From Streptomyces hyaluromycini (GTDB lineage: Bacteria > Actinomycetota > Actinomycetes > Streptomycetales > Streptomycetaceae): a stretch of 64,000 nucleotides of DNA. The notes beneath the pieces are model-generated. The model saw only the letters and a program-made list of their open reading frames with translations, was not told the DNA's origin and ran no database searches. Shown here piece after piece: positions 1 to 8,152 of this stretch. Position numbers and translations under genes: made by a program. Every line of letters begins with the position of its first letter. Within the stretch, counting starts at the first letter, position 1. The DNA is taken from positions 434,001 through 498,000 of the forward strand of contig NZ_BCFL01000018.1 in the NCBI RefSeq assembly GCF_002217755.1, read 5' to 3'.

Positions 1-106
1 CATCAGCAAGATCCCGGGCGTCGAGGCCACGGACACGCACGTCGCGTTCCGCACGTACTCCCAGCACGACCTGGAGGCGGCGTTCGCGATCGGCCTGGAC
101 AGCTAG
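1..106 (+). CDS. Lrp/AsnC-family regulator, C-terminal fragment
   Basis: Only the last 34 codons are inside the window; the frame starts at base 2 and stops with TAG at 104-106. The visible protein (ending TYSQHDLEAAFAIGLDS) resembles the final beta-strand and helix of the Lrp/AsnC ligand-binding (RAM/effector) domain, where 'V.FRTYS..DLE.AF.IGLD' is typical. Members of this family are amino-acid-responsive DNA-binding regulators. The DNA-binding part lies left of the window, so targets cannot be judged. The call rests on a short fragment. Confidence 0.6.
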   Translation, partial: ISKIPGVEATDTHVAFRTYSQHDLEAAFAIGLDS

Positions 107-124
107 AAGGGGCGCTCACCGGAG

Positions 125-253
125 TGCCCCGTAAGGGGCGCGGGGAACTGCGCGACCAGCCACGACGGACCCGCAGTGAACCACGGCGCTTCGTGCCCGG
201 CTGCGGGCCGGTGAGGGCCGAGCGCGCGGTTCCCCGCGCCCCTTACGGGGCGC
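125..253. repeat. Dispersed repeat family A, two facing copies
   Basis: Two copies of a recurring GC-rich element face each other between the Lrp fragment and the class-V PLP gene. The left copy reads GTAAGGGGCGCGGGGAACTG followed by CGCGACCAGCC; the right copy is its inverse, ending GCGCCCCTTACGGGGCGC. The hairpin formed by GCGCCCC/GGGGCGC could act as a bidirectional terminator for the two converging genes. Similar copies occur near 8.1, 12.9, 14.4, 28.7, 30.1, 33.0, 38.2, 40.1 and 54.0 kb. Confidence 0.75.
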
Positions 254-256
254 TGA

Positions 257-1618
257 TCACACCGCCGGGACGCAGCGGCCTTCTTCCGTGCGGTACGTCC
301 ACTTGGCGCCGTGGGCAACCAGTTCCTTCACGGCGTTCGCGAAGCGCTCGACGTGCTCGTCCGGCGTCCCCGCGCCGAAGCTCACGCGGATGGCGTTGAG
401 CGACTTCTCGCCCGGTGCCGCCTCCGGCGCCCCGCACTCGCCCTGGGTCTGCGGGTCGGAGCCCAGCAGCGTCCTGACCAGCGGGTGGGCGCAGAAGAGG
501 CCGTCGCGGACGCCGATGCCGTACTCCGCGGAGAGGGCGGCGGCGAAGTGGGAGCTGTTCCAGCCGTCCACCACGAAGCTGATCACTCCGACGCGCGGGG
601 CGTCGTCGCCGAAGAGGGAGAGGACCCGGACCTCGGGGACCTCGGCCAGCCCCGCCCGCACCTTGTCGATCAGGTGCTGCTCGCGGGCGACCAGCGTGTC
701 GAAGCCGGCCTCGGTGAGCGCCTTGCAGGCGGATGCGATGGAGTAGGCGCCGATGACGTTCGGGGAGCCCGCCTCGTGCCGCGCCGCGCTCTCGTGCCAC
801 TCCACGGCCACTCCCCCGTCCTCGCGCCGGGTGACCTTGCGGCTGGCGCCGCCGCCCGCGAGGTAGGGGTCGGCCGCCTGGAGCCAGTCGGCGCGGCCGG
901 CCAGGACGCCGGAGCCGAAGGGGGCGTACAGCTTGTGGCCGGAGAAGGCGACCCAGTCGACGTCCAGGTCCCGGACGGACACGGGGTGGTGCGGGGCCAG
1001 CTGGGCGGCGTCCAGGACGATCCGGGCGCCGTGCGCGTGCGCGGCGGCCGCCAGCTCGCGGACCGGCCACAGCTCGCCGGTGACGTTGGAGGCGCCGGTG
1101 ACGCAGACCAGGGCCGGGCCGCGGGGGTCGCGGTCGGCGAGGGCGCGTTCCAGGGTCTCGACGGCCTGCCGCGGGGTCCGGGGCGCGTTGAGGTAGGTGA
1201 CCCGGGCGTCCTTCCAGGGGAGCAGGCTCGCGTGGTGCTCGGTCTCGAAGACGAAGACCTGGCAGTCGGCGGGGACGGCGGCGGCGAGCAGGTTGAGGGA
1301 GTCGGTGGTGGAGCGGGTGAAGATCAGCTGGTCGTCGGGGCGGCAGTCGAGGAACTCGGCGACGGTCCGGCGGGCGTTCTCGAAGAGGTCCGTGGAGAGC
1401 TGGGAGAGGTAGCCGGCGCCGCGGTGGACGCTGCCGTAGTAGGGCGCGTACGCCGCCACGTCGTCCCAGACCCGCTGCAGGGCGGGGGCGCTGGCCGCGT
1501 AGTCGAGGGCGGCGTAGGTGACCTCGCCGCCGGTGACCAGCGGGACGGTGACATCACTGCCCAGAACGGACAGAGGGGCACAAACGGACTGGGCGGAGGC
1601 AACGGTGGAGACGGACAT
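257..1618 (-). CDS. Class-V aminotransferase-fold PLP enzyme (cysteine desulfurase-like), SAM-IV controlled
   Basis: A 453-aa protein of the aminotransferase class V / NifS-SufS fold. The PLP lysine is K229 in 'FSGHK', preceded by 'VLDAAQ' (about 201-206), the usual PLP-contacting aspartate strand, and by 'TEHHA' near 126. Family members act as cysteine desulfurases, selenocysteine lyases or related sulfur-transfer enzymes; the substrate here is not shown by sequence. The ATG at 1618 follows a GGGAG ribosome site. A 5' leader of about 290 nt carries a SAM-IV riboswitch, so the gene is probably turned down when S-adenosylmethionine is plentiful, which points to sulfur or methionine metabolism. 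It stands alone and converges on the Lrp gene. The N-terminus (about 35 aa) precedes the conserved fold. Confidence 0.85.
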   Translation of the reverse strand: MSVSTVASAQSVCAPLSVLGSDVTVPLVTGGEVTYAALDYAASAPALQRVWDDVAAYAPYYGSVHRGAGYLSQLSTDLFENARRTVAEFLDCRPDDQLIFTRSTTDSLNLLAAAVPADCQVFVFETEHHASLLPWKDARVTYLNAPRTPRQAVETLERALADRDPRGPALVCVTGASNVTGELWPVRELAAAAHAHGARIVLDAAQLAPHHPVSVRDLDVDWVAFSGHKLYAPFGSGVLAGRADWLQAADPYLAGGGASRKVTRREDGGVAVEWHESAARHEAGSPNVIGAYSIASACKALTEAGFDTLVAREQHLIDKVRAGLAEVPEVRVLSLFGDDAPRVGVISFVVDGWNSSHFAAALSAEYGIGVRDGLFCAHPLVRTLLGSDPQTQGECGAPEAAPGEKSLNAIRVSFGAGTPDEHVERFANAVKELVAHGAKWTYRTEEGRCVPAV

Positions 1619-1728
1619 GACGGAACTCCCGTGAGAGGCAAGCCGGAATCACCGTGCGAGCGCGCGGACGACCGCGGCTCCAGCACGGAGAAAAGGAAAG
1701 GGGGATGCGGAGGCGGGGCTCTGCAGCC

Positions 1729-1749
1729 CTATCGCATTCGCTTGCTCAC
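1729..1749 (-). CDS. Possible six-codon leader ORF (MSKRMR)
   Basis: GTG AGC AAG CGA ATG CGA TAG lies between the SAM-IV aptamer and the PLP enzyme gene. A perfect GAGGAG ribosome site ends six bases before the GTG. The peptide would be MSKRMR. The strong spacing suggests real translation initiation, but with so few codons it may be chance. If translated it could couple ribosome position to the downstream expression platform, or it may be the decayed start of a longer gene. Confidence 0.35.
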   Translation of the reverse strand: MSKRMR

Positions 1750-1769
1750 AGAAGACTCCTCGACGACCA

Positions 1770-1793
1770 GGACCCCTGGTGTACGAGGGGTCC
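1770..1793 (-). promoter_or_regulatory. Hairpin directly after the SAM-IV aptamer
   Basis: An 8-bp perfect stem (GGACCCCT/AGGGGTCC) with an 8-nt loop sits at the 3' edge of the riboswitch, just before the GAGGAG site. There is no U-tract, so it is more likely part of the expression platform or a Streptomyces-type terminator/attenuator than a classic terminator. Confidence 0.5.
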
Positions 1794-1905
1794 GCGCTTG
1801 CCGTAGACCTCGCTGCCTACGGCCTGGTCTTCACCCGGGGCACCCCGCCACGGACGGAGGGTTGCCGGACAGTCGGCCGGGGCCTCATGACTGTCACTCA
1901 TGACC
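1791..1905 (-). ncRNA. SAM-IV riboswitch
   Basis: On the minus strand the leader reads GGTCATGAGTG ... GGCCCCGG ... CCGGCAACCCTCC ... GGCGGGGTGCCCCGGGTGA, then GACC closing P1, then GGCCGTAGGCAG ... TCTACGGCAAGCGCGG. This is the conserved core of the actinobacterial SAM-IV aptamer, including the SAM-I-like binding core and the extra 3' stem ending CAAGCGCGG. SAM-IV RNAs bind S-adenosylmethionine and usually precede sulfur-metabolism genes. The next gene on this strand is the class-V PLP enzyme starting at 1618. Confidence 0.88.
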
Positions 1906-1973
1906 TGGCAAGAAACGTAGATGAAGTGATCGCGGACGCGCAACTCCTGTCCGGATGACGGGACAGCGGGGTT

Positions 1974-2028
1974 CCCCTCTTTCCCGCCGCGACGGCGAAC
2001 AGCCACGACGGCGGAGCCCGGCGGTGCC
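1974..2028 (-). repeat. Dispersed repeat family B, inverted copy
   Basis: On the minus strand this reads GGCACCGCCGG, then CCGTCGTGGCTG, then TCGCCGTCGCGGCGGGAAAG, matching copies near 32.4, 44.6, 54.1 and 54.3 kb. It lies just past the stop of trpD on the same strand. It is REP-like: short, GC-rich, partly self-complementary, placed at a gene 3' end. Confidence 0.6.
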
Positions 2029-2044
2029 GGACTCCGCGCCGCCC

Positions 2045-3109
2045 CTACCTGTTCGTCGCCGCCGCCCAGCGCTCCAGCGTCCGCTTGGCGGCACCCGAGT
2101 CGATCGACTCCGCCGCCTTGGCCATGCCCGTCCGGAGCTGTTCGGCCAGCGTCCCCGTGCCGGGGTCCAGGGCCACCAGGGCCGCCGCCGAGTTCAGCAG
2201 CACCGCGTCCCGTACCGGCCCCTGCTCGCCGTACAGCAGCCTGCGGGCGACCTCCGCGTTGTACGACGGGTCGCCGCCCCGCAGCGCCTCCACGGGGACC
2301 AGGTCGATGCCGGCGTCACGGGGGTCGAAGGTCTCCTCCGTGACCTTGCCGTCGCGGACGATCCAGACGTGGGACGTGGCGGTCGTCGTCAGCTCGTCGA
2401 GGCCGTCGTCGCCGCGGAAGACCAGCGAGGAGTTGCCGCGCTCCGCGAAGACGCCCGCGACCACGGGGGCCATGCGCGGGTCCGCGACGCCGACCGCCTG
2501 GGCCCGGACCTTCGCGGGGTTGGTCAGCGGGCCGAGGATGTTGAAGACCGTGCGGATGCCCAACTGGCCGCGTGCGGCGCCCGCGTGACGCAGCGCCGGA
2601 TGGAACTTGACGGCGAAGCAGAAGGTGATGCCGGCCTCCTCGGCGACCTCGGCGACCCGCTGCGGGGTCAGGTCGAGGTTGACGCCCAGCTTCTCCAGGA
2701 CGTCCGAGGCACCGGACGCGGAGGAGGCCGCGCGGTTGCCGTGCTTGACGACCTTCGCCCCGGTGCCGGCCACCACCAGCGCCGACATCGTGGAGATGTT
2801 CACCGTCTTCGCGCCGTCACCGCCGGTGCCGACGATGTCGACGGTGCGGCCCGGCACCTCGATGACGTTGGCGTGCGCGTACATCGTGCGGACGAGCCCG
2901 TTGATCTCCTCGACCGTCTCGCCCTTGGCGCGCAGGGCGACGACGAAGCCCGCGATCTGGGCGTCGGTCGCCTGGCCGCGCATGATCTGGTCCATCGCCC
3001 AGGCCGTCGCCTCGGCGCTCTGGTCCTGGCCGTACAGCAAAGCGTTCAGTACCTCGGGCCAGGAACGGCCCGCCGCGGTGTCGCCTCCAGCGGGGGTCAC
3101 AGCGCTCAT
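2045..3109 (-). CDS. trpD: Anthranilate phosphoribosyltransferase
   Basis: A 354-aa enzyme that joins anthranilate to PRPP, the second committed step of tryptophan synthesis. The glycine-rich PRPP loop 'GTGGDG' followed by 'KTVNIST' and 'KHGNRAASS' are diagnostic of TrpD. The first 20 residues are an extra Ala/Thr-rich lead-in. ATG at 3109 follows AGGAG with 8-nt spacing. Placement next to the qcr/cta respiratory genes, not in a trp operon, matches the arrangement known in mycobacteria, where trpD lies beside ctaE-qcrCAB. A terminator hairpin separates it from qcrB, so it is probably transcribed on its own. Confidence 0.95.
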   Translation of the reverse strand: MSAVTPAGGDTAAGRSWPEVLNALLYGQDQSAEATAWAMDQIMRGQATDAQIAGFVVALRAKGETVEEINGLVRTMYAHANVIEVPGRTVDIVGTGGDGAKTVNISTMSALVVAGTGAKVVKHGNRAASSASGASDVLEKLGVNLDLTPQRVAEVAEEAGITFCFAVKFHPALRHAGAARGQLGIRTVFNILGPLTNPAKVRAQAVGVADPRMAPVVAGVFAERGNSSLVFRGDDGLDELTTTATSHVWIVRDGKVTEETFDPRDAGIDLVPVEALRGGDPSYNAEVARRLLYGEQGPVRDAVLLNSAAALVALDPGTGTLAEQLRTGMAKAAESIDSGAAKRTLERWAAATNR

Positions 3110-3180
3110 AAGGCCGCTCCTGATCGTCGTACGCGAAATGAAGGTCTCACGGCCTACCCTATCCAGCTCCGGGCACCGCG

Positions 3181-3215
3181 AAGGGCCCCCGTCCGGTGTG
3201 CGGACGGGGGCCCTT
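3181..3215. terminator. Strong hairpin after qcrB
   Basis: A perfect 15-bp stem (AAGGGCCCCCGTCCG with its complement) around a 5-nt loop GTGTG. It begins 26 bases past the qcrB stop and closes the ctaE-qcrCAB unit. It also lies upstream of the trpD start, separating the two units. Confidence 0.85.
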
Positions 3216-3241
3216 CGGCTGTGGCGTGGCGACGCGGTGGA

Positions 3242-4879
3242 TCAGTGGTGGCCGTGGCCGCTCGTGATCTCCTTGTACTCCTCGACGGTCGGCTTCGGGA
3301 TCTGGTTGTCCTCGCCGTAGTAGGCGTTGCTCAGCTTGGCGCGGAGCTTCTCGGACCCCTTGATCTTGCGTTCGACACCGTTCTCGTCGACCGCCGGGCC
3401 GACCTGGGCCGGCTCGTACTGGTGGTGCGCCGTGAGGGTGTGCAGCTGCTCCTGCGAGAGCGGCTCGTGGACCTCGATGAACTCACCGTGCGGCAGCCGC
3501 TTGATGATGCCGGTCTCGCGACCGTGCAGCACCTTCTCGCGGTCCCGGCGCTGCAGGCCGAGGCAGATCCGCTTGGTGACGATGAACGCGATCACCGGTC
3601 CGGCGAAGAAGAAGATCCGGACGAACCAGGTCACGTCGTTGATCGACAGGTGGAAGTGGGTGGCGATGAGGTCGTTGCCACCGCCGATCAGGCCCACCAT
3701 GTAGACGGTCACCCAGGCGACACCGAACCCGGTACGGGTCGGGGCGTTGCGCGGGCGGTCCAGGATATGGTGCTCGCTCTTGTCGCCGGTGACCCAGGAC
3801 TCGATGAACGGGTAGACCGCGATCGCGCTCAGCACGAGCCCGAACAGGACCAGCGGGATGAAGACGCCCAGGACCAGGGTGTGGCCCCAGAAGTTGATCT
3901 CCCAGCCGGGCATGTAACGGATCAGACCCTCGGCGAAGCCCATGTACCAGTCGGGCTGGGCGCCGGTGGACACCTGGTCCGGGCGGTAGGGGCCCATGGC
4001 CCAGATCGGGTTGATCTGGGTGGTCGCCGCGATGGCCGCGATGACACCGAAGACCAGGAAGAAGAAGCCTCCGGCCTTGGCCATGTAGACCGGCAGCAGC
4101 GGCATGCCGACGACGTTCTTCTCGGACTTTCCGGGACCCGCGAACTGCGTGTGCTTGTGGTAGAAGACCAGGATCAGGTGGCCCACCACCAGGCCGAGCA
4201 TGATGCCCGGCAGCAGCAGGATGTGGATCGAGTAGAACCGGGCGACGAAGTCGTGGCCGGGGAACTGCCCGCCGAAGAGGAAGAACGAGATGTACGTGCC
4301 GACGATCGGCATGGACAGGATCGCGCCCTCGGTGAAGCGGACACCGGTGCCGGAGAGCAGGTCGTCCGGGAGCGAGTAACCGGTGAAGCCGGTGAACATG
4401 CCCAGGACGAACAGCAGGAAGCCGAACAGCCAGTTGATCTCACGCGGCTTGCGGAACGCGCCGGTGAAGAACACGCGCATCATGTGCACGAACATGCCGG
4501 CGAGGAAGATCAGCGCGGCCCAGTGGTGGATCTGCCGGATGAGCAGACCACCGCGCACGTCGAAGGAGATGTGCAGGGTCGAGTTGAACGCCTCGGACAT
4601 CATCTGTCCCTGGAGCGGGACGTAGCTGCCGTGGTACACCACCTCGTTCATCGACGGGTGGAAGAACAGCGTCAGATACACACCCGTGAGGATGATGATG
4701 ATGAAGCTGTACAGGCACACTTCGCCCAACATGAACGACCAGTGGTCGGGGAAGATCTTGCGCATGTTGGACTTGGCGAGGGAGTAGATCCCGAGCCGTC
4801 CGTCGGCCCAGTCGGCGACGCGCTCGCCGGCCGGCGCCGTCCCGCGTTCGCGGGACTCGGTGTTCTCTGTAGTGCTCAT
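3242..4879 (-). CDS. qcrB: Cytochrome bc1 complex cytochrome b subunit
   Basis: 545 aa from the ATG at 4879, which overlaps the qcrA stop as ATGA, so translation is probably coupled. An N-terminal hydrophilic arm (to about 45) is followed by the cytochrome b core with eight expected membrane helices; haem-ligand histidines lie in the stretches with 'IHHWAALIF' and 'RFYSIHILLLPG'. The Qo-site region is visible around 'PDWYMGF.EGLIRYMPG'. The long soluble C-terminal tail after the last helix is typical of actinobacterial QcrB. Role: quinol oxidation in the membrane, passing electrons to the Rieske protein and the di-haem QcrC. A reading frame continuing upstream of the ATG is out of register with the real start and was not used. 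Confidence 0.96.
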   Translation of the reverse strand: MSTTENTESRERGTAPAGERVADWADGRLGIYSLAKSNMRKIFPDHWSFMLGEVCLYSFIIIILTGVYLTLFFHPSMNEVVYHGSYVPLQGQMMSEAFNSTLHISFDVRGGLLIRQIHHWAALIFLAGMFVHMMRVFFTGAFRKPREINWLFGFLLFVLGMFTGFTGYSLPDDLLSGTGVRFTEGAILSMPIVGTYISFFLFGGQFPGHDFVARFYSIHILLLPGIMLGLVVGHLILVFYHKHTQFAGPGKSEKNVVGMPLLPVYMAKAGGFFFLVFGVIAAIAATTQINPIWAMGPYRPDQVSTGAQPDWYMGFAEGLIRYMPGWEINFWGHTLVLGVFIPLVLFGLVLSAIAVYPFIESWVTGDKSEHHILDRPRNAPTRTGFGVAWVTVYMVGLIGGGNDLIATHFHLSINDVTWFVRIFFFAGPVIAFIVTKRICLGLQRRDREKVLHGRETGIIKRLPHGEFIEVHEPLSQEQLHTLTAHHQYEPAQVGPAVDENGVERKIKGSEKLRAKLSNAYYGEDNQIPKPTVEEYKEITSGHGHH

Positions 4880-5940
4880 CCGCGCTCCCAGAAGGCAGGC
4901 CCGACGGGCTCCTCGAAGTCGCCGAGCGCCTGGAGGTAGCCCTCCTCGCTCACGCCGATGCGCAGCTGCGGCAGGGCGTGACCGGCCGGGCCGAAGATCA
5001 CTCGGGCGCCGTCGGAGAGGTCGAAGGTGGACTGGTGGCACGGGCAGAGCACATGGTGGGTCTGCTGCTCGTACAGCGAGATCGGGCAGCCCACGTGGGT
5101 GCAGATCTTCGAGTAGGCGACGATCCCCTCGTGCGACCACTCCAGCTCGCGCTTGTCCTTGATGTTGTCCGGCTGCAGCCGGATGATCATCAGGGCCGCC
5201 TTCGCCATGACGTTCTGGAAGTCCTCCTGGGACTCCTCGACGCCCTCGGGCTTGGCGAAGGTCAGCGAGCCGACGGCGACGTCGGAGGGACGCAGCGGCT
5301 CGTTGGTGTTCATGTTGACGAGCAGCTTGCCCTTCGACCACGCCGTGTGGCGCAGCGAGGTGCCGGGCAGCGGGCCGAGGTCGCGCAGCAGCACGACGCC
5401 GGAGAGCGGGACCAGGGTCAGCGCGCCGAACATGGTGGTGCGGATCAGCTTGCGCCGGCCGATCGCCGACTCCTTGGCACCCTGCTTGAAGTCGGCCAGG
5501 ACCTTGGCCTTGACCTCCGGCGGGGCCGAGATGGCGTGCCGCTCGTCGGCGACCTCCACGTCGGACATCAGGGTGCGGGCCCAGTGGACCGCGCCCGCGC
5601 CGATGCAGAACAGCGCCGCACCGAGGGTCAGGCCCAGAGCGAAGTTCAGCGCGCTGATGTGACCGATCGGGAAGACGAAGATCGACTTGTCTTTGGGGAT
5701 CGTCACATAGGAGGCGATGAAGCCGACCGTGGCCAGCATCGACACCGTGAACAGCATGGCCACGACGCGCTCGGACCGCTTGGCGGCCCGCTCGTCGATG
5801 TCCTGGATCCGGTGCTCGTGGGGCGGCAGACCGGGATCCGTGAACGGGTCCTTCTCGTCCGCCACGGTCACGGCGGTGTGCGCGTGCGTGTGGTCCTGCT
5901 CAGCGGGCAGGTTCTCTTCTGGAATGTCTTGGCTACTCAT
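4876..5940 (-). CDS. qcrA: Rieske iron-sulfur subunit of the bc1 complex
   Basis: 354 aa. The Rieske [2Fe-2S] ligands are in 'CTHVGCP' and 'CPCHQS' near the C-terminus, with the expected 'GPA' turn after them. Three hydrophobic segments in the N-terminal half (around 'MLFTVSMLATVGFIASY', 'LNFALGLTLGAALFCIG' and 'TLVPLSGVVLL') fit the three-helix anchor known for actinobacterial QcrA. ATG at 5940 overlaps the qcrC stop as ATGA, and its own stop overlaps the qcrB start in the same way. It moves electrons from quinol to QcrC. A longer frame to about 6015 exists but would begin inside qcrC. Confidence 0.96.
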   Translation of the reverse strand: MSSQDIPEENLPAEQDHTHAHTAVTVADEKDPFTDPGLPPHEHRIQDIDERAAKRSERVVAMLFTVSMLATVGFIASYVTIPKDKSIFVFPIGHISALNFALGLTLGAALFCIGAGAVHWARTLMSDVEVADERHAISAPPEVKAKVLADFKQGAKESAIGRRKLIRTTMFGALTLVPLSGVVLLRDLGPLPGTSLRHTAWSKGKLLVNMNTNEPLRPSDVAVGSLTFAKPEGVEESQEDFQNVMAKAALMIIRLQPDNIKDKRELEWSHEGIVAYSKICTHVGCPISLYEQQTHHVLCPCHQSTFDLSDGARVIFGPAGHALPQLRIGVSEEGYLQALGDFEEPVGPAFWERG

Positions 5941-6749
5941 GACTTCTTGGCCTTTGCGGTCCGAGCGGCGACCCAGACGGCGACCGCGATCAGTGCACCG
6001 AGACCGAAGATCCACGCGAACAGGCCCTCGCTGACCGGCCCGATGCCGCCCAGATCGAGACCGCCGGGGTTCTCCGTGTTGCTGCTGTTGACCGCGTTCA
6101 GGTACGCGATGATGTCCTTCTTGTTCTTCTCCGTCAGCGTGGTGTCGGGGAAGGACGGCATGTTCTGCGGGCCCGTCTGCATGGCCTCGTAGATGTGCTT
6201 CGGGTCGACACCCTCAAGGCTCGGCGCGAACTTGCCCTTGGTCAGCGCACCGCCCGAGCCCACGAAGTTGTGGCACTGCGCGCAGTTGGTGCGGAAGAGC
6301 TCGCCGCCCTTGGCGATGTCGGCACCGTCCGGGCCGTACTGCTCCGAGGTGGGGACCTCGGGACCGGCACCCAGCGAGGCGATGTACGCCGCGAGCTGGT
6401 CGATCTGGGCCTGGGTGTAGATGTTCTTCTTCTTGACGACCTGCGGGCCCTGCGAGGTGGCGGCCGGCATACGGCCGGTGCCGACCTGGAAGTCGACGGC
6501 CGCGGCGCCCACGCCCACCAGGCTGGGGCCGTCGGACGAACCCTGACCGCCGGTGCCGTGGCAGCTGGCGCAGCCGACCGAGTAGAGCTTCTTGCCCTCC
6601 TCGATGGTCAGGGACTGAGATGTTTCATCGGCCTGCGCCTTGCCCGCGGGTGCGAACGCGGCGTACAGCCCCCCTGTGCATGCCAGCGCGAGGAGTAGGA
6701 CGACGACCGCCGCCAACGGATGGCGTCGTCGTGCGGAGAGCTTTTTCAC
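5937..6749 (-). CDS. qcrC: Di-haem cytochrome c subunit (cytochrome cc) of the bc1 complex
   Basis: 270 aa with two haem c motifs, C60-A-S-C-H64 and C156-A-Q-C-H160, each in a mono-haem cytochrome fold with downstream Met ligands likely at 'RMPAA' and 'NMPSFP'. An N-terminal hydrophobic segment (11-33) exports the protein and a C-terminal helix (about 243-262) anchors it outside the membrane. In actinobacteria this subunit replaces soluble cytochrome c, wiring bc1 directly to the aa3 oxidase. It follows ctaE by 77 bp and overlaps qcrA. Confidence 0.96.
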   Translation of the reverse strand: MKKLSARRRHPLAAVVVLLLALACTGGLYAAFAPAGKAQADETSQSLTIEEGKKLYSVGCASCHGTGGQGSSDGPSLVGVGAAAVDFQVGTGRMPAATSQGPQVVKKKNIYTQAQIDQLAAYIASLGAGPEVPTSEQYGPDGADIAKGGELFRTNCAQCHNFVGSGGALTKGKFAPSLEGVDPKHIYEAMQTGPQNMPSFPDTTLTEKNKKDIIAYLNAVNSSNTENPGGLDLGGIGPVSEGLFAWIFGLGALIAVAVWVAARTAKAKKS

Positions 6750-6826
6750 GGATTACCCCGGTGTCAGGATCTTCTGCGTCGATGCTTCTGGAAAGTGCGC
6801 TTCTACGGCGCGTGGTGCCGGCCCGG

Positions 6827-7447
6827 CTACTTGATCAGGTAGATCGTGGCGAAGAGGCCGATCCAGACGACGTCGACGAAGTGCCAGTAGTAGGACACGA
6901 CGATGGCCGCGGTCGCCTGCTCGTGCGTGAACCTCTTCGCCGCGTAGGTGCGCCCCAGGACGAACAGGAAGGCGATGAGGCCGCCCGTCACGTGCATGCC
7001 GTGGAAACCGGTGGTCAGGTAGAACACCGAACCGTACGGGTCGGAGGACAGGGAGATCCCGTCCGTCCTGACCAGGTTCGTGTACTCGTAGATCTGACCG
7101 CCGATGAAGATCGCACCCATGATGAAGGTGAGGATGAACCAGCCCCGGAGCTTCTTCACGTCCCCGCGCTCGGCGGCGAACACGCCGAGCTGGCAGGTGA
7201 GGGAGGAGAGCACCAGGATCGTGGTGTTGGTCGCCGAGAAGGGGATGTCGAGATGACTCGCCATCTCCTTCCAGTGAGCCTCGCCGGTCACCGATCGCAG
7301 GGTGAAGTACATCGCGAAGAGGGCCGCGAAGAACATCAGCTCGGAACTCAGCCAGATGATGGTTCCGACGCTGGTGAGGTTCGGCCTGTTGACCGACGGG
7401 TGCGCGTGCCCGGTTTCTACTGTCGTTGCTGTCGCCACGACCGACAT
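6827..7447 (-). CDS. ctaE: Cytochrome c oxidase subunit III
   Basis: 206-aa multi-helix membrane protein of the COX3 family, with the usual 'FFA.LFAMYF' first helix, '[18 protein letters not shown]' and terminal '[21 protein letters not shown]'. First gene of the ctaE-qcrC-qcrA-qcrB unit. No ribosome site is seen close to the ATG at 7447; instead the start codon lies inside a perfect palindrome (7438-7458), so the transcript may be leaderless or nearly so. Role: structural/proton-path subunit of the aa3 terminal oxidase. Confidence 0.95.
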   Translation of the reverse strand: MSVVATATTVETGHAHPSVNRPNLTSVGTIIWLSSELMFFAALFAMYFTLRSVTGEAHWKEMASHLDIPFSATNTTILVLSSLTCQLGVFAAERGDVKKLRGWFILTFIMGAIFIGGQIYEYTNLVRTDGISLSSDPYGSVFYLTTGFHGMHVTGGLIAFLFVLGRTYAAKRFTHEQATAAIVVSYYWHFVDVVWIGLFATIYLIK

Positions 7448-7458
7448 TATGTCGGTCG
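7438..7458. promoter_or_regulatory. Perfect palindrome over the ctaE start codon
   Basis: Ten-base arms CGACCGACAT and ATGTCGGTCG around a single central base. The ctaE ATG (7447-7445 on the minus strand) lies within it. Arms this long are not expected by chance. It could be an operator at the transcription start of a leaderless mRNA or an RNA hairpin hiding the initiation codon. Confidence 0.55.
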
Positions 7459-7625
7459 CTTATCTCGCGCTCACTCCGGGGGGTGCCGTTCGGAGTGTCC
7501 GCCCCCTGTGTAGTGCCCGGATGGCCCATCGAAGCGGTGTTCCAACAGGTGTTGACGAGGTGTTCAGGGGAGTAGCATCCGGCGCATCGGTCCTGTCCGT
7601 ACGACGCTGACGTCTCGGAGGAACA

Positions 7626-8027
7626 ATGCAGCCGACCGCCACGGTGCTGGTCTACAGCGACGACTCCAACACCCGGGAGCAGGTACGGCTGGCCGCCGGC
7701 CGGCGGCCGGCTCCCGATGTGCCGTTCGTGGAGTTCGTGGAGTGCGCGACGCCCGAGGCGGTCATCGCCGAGCTGGACAAGGGCGGGATCGATGTGTGCG
7801 TCCTGGACGGCGAGGCGGTGCCGCTGGGGGGCATGGGGGTGTGCCGGCAGATCAAGGACGAGGTGTTCAACTGCCCGCCGGTGCTGGTGCTGATCGGGCG
7901 GCCGCAGGATGCGTGGCTCGCCACGTGGAGCCGGGCGGACGCGGCTGTGACGCTGCCTGTGGAGCCGGTGGAGTTCGCGGGGGCGCTGGCGTCCTTGCTG
8001 CGGCAGAAGAGGCTGCTGAGCGCCTAG
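7626..8027 (+). CDS. Stand-alone receiver-like domain protein
   Basis: 133 aa that cover little more than one REC fold. The acidic pocket 'YSDDS' (about 10-14) and the central 'CVLDGE' with the likely phospho-acceptor aspartate near 60 are present. The usual Lys of the 'K-P' turn is replaced: the sequence reads 'VTLPVEP'. No output domain follows. ATG at 7626 follows a GGAGGAAC site. It is divergent from ctaE and lies between the two respiratory operons, so a link to oxidase regulation is possible but not shown. It may be an atypical, possibly phosphorylation-independent, adaptor. Confidence 0.7.
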   Translation: MQPTATVLVYSDDSNTREQVRLAAGRRPAPDVPFVEFVECATPEAVIAELDKGGIDVCVLDGEAVPLGGMGVCRQIKDEVFNCPPVLVLIGRPQDAWLATWSRADAAVTLPVEPVEFAGALASLLRQKRLLSA

Positions 8028-8060
8028 TGGGGCGGGGCGCGGGCTGAGTGCGCGAGTGCG

Positions 8061-8135
8061 GGCCGTGTGTGGCTGGTCGCGCCGACGCGGCGGTAGCCGC
8101 ATATCGAACACAGCCCCGCGCCCCTTGCGGGGCGC
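8061..8135 (-). repeat. Dispersed repeat family A
   Basis: Copy in the inverse orientation ending with the hairpin GCGCCCC-TTGC-GGGGCGC (8118-8135). It lies between the ends of the converging receiver and L,D-transpeptidase genes and probably terminates both. Confidence 0.7.
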
Positions 8136-8152
8136 TTGCCGCTGGGGGCGTT

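Noticed and set aside
1955..4939. A 994-codon plus-strand frame
   Set aside because: Fully antisense to trpD and qcrB; composition is that of a shadow frame of high-GC genes.
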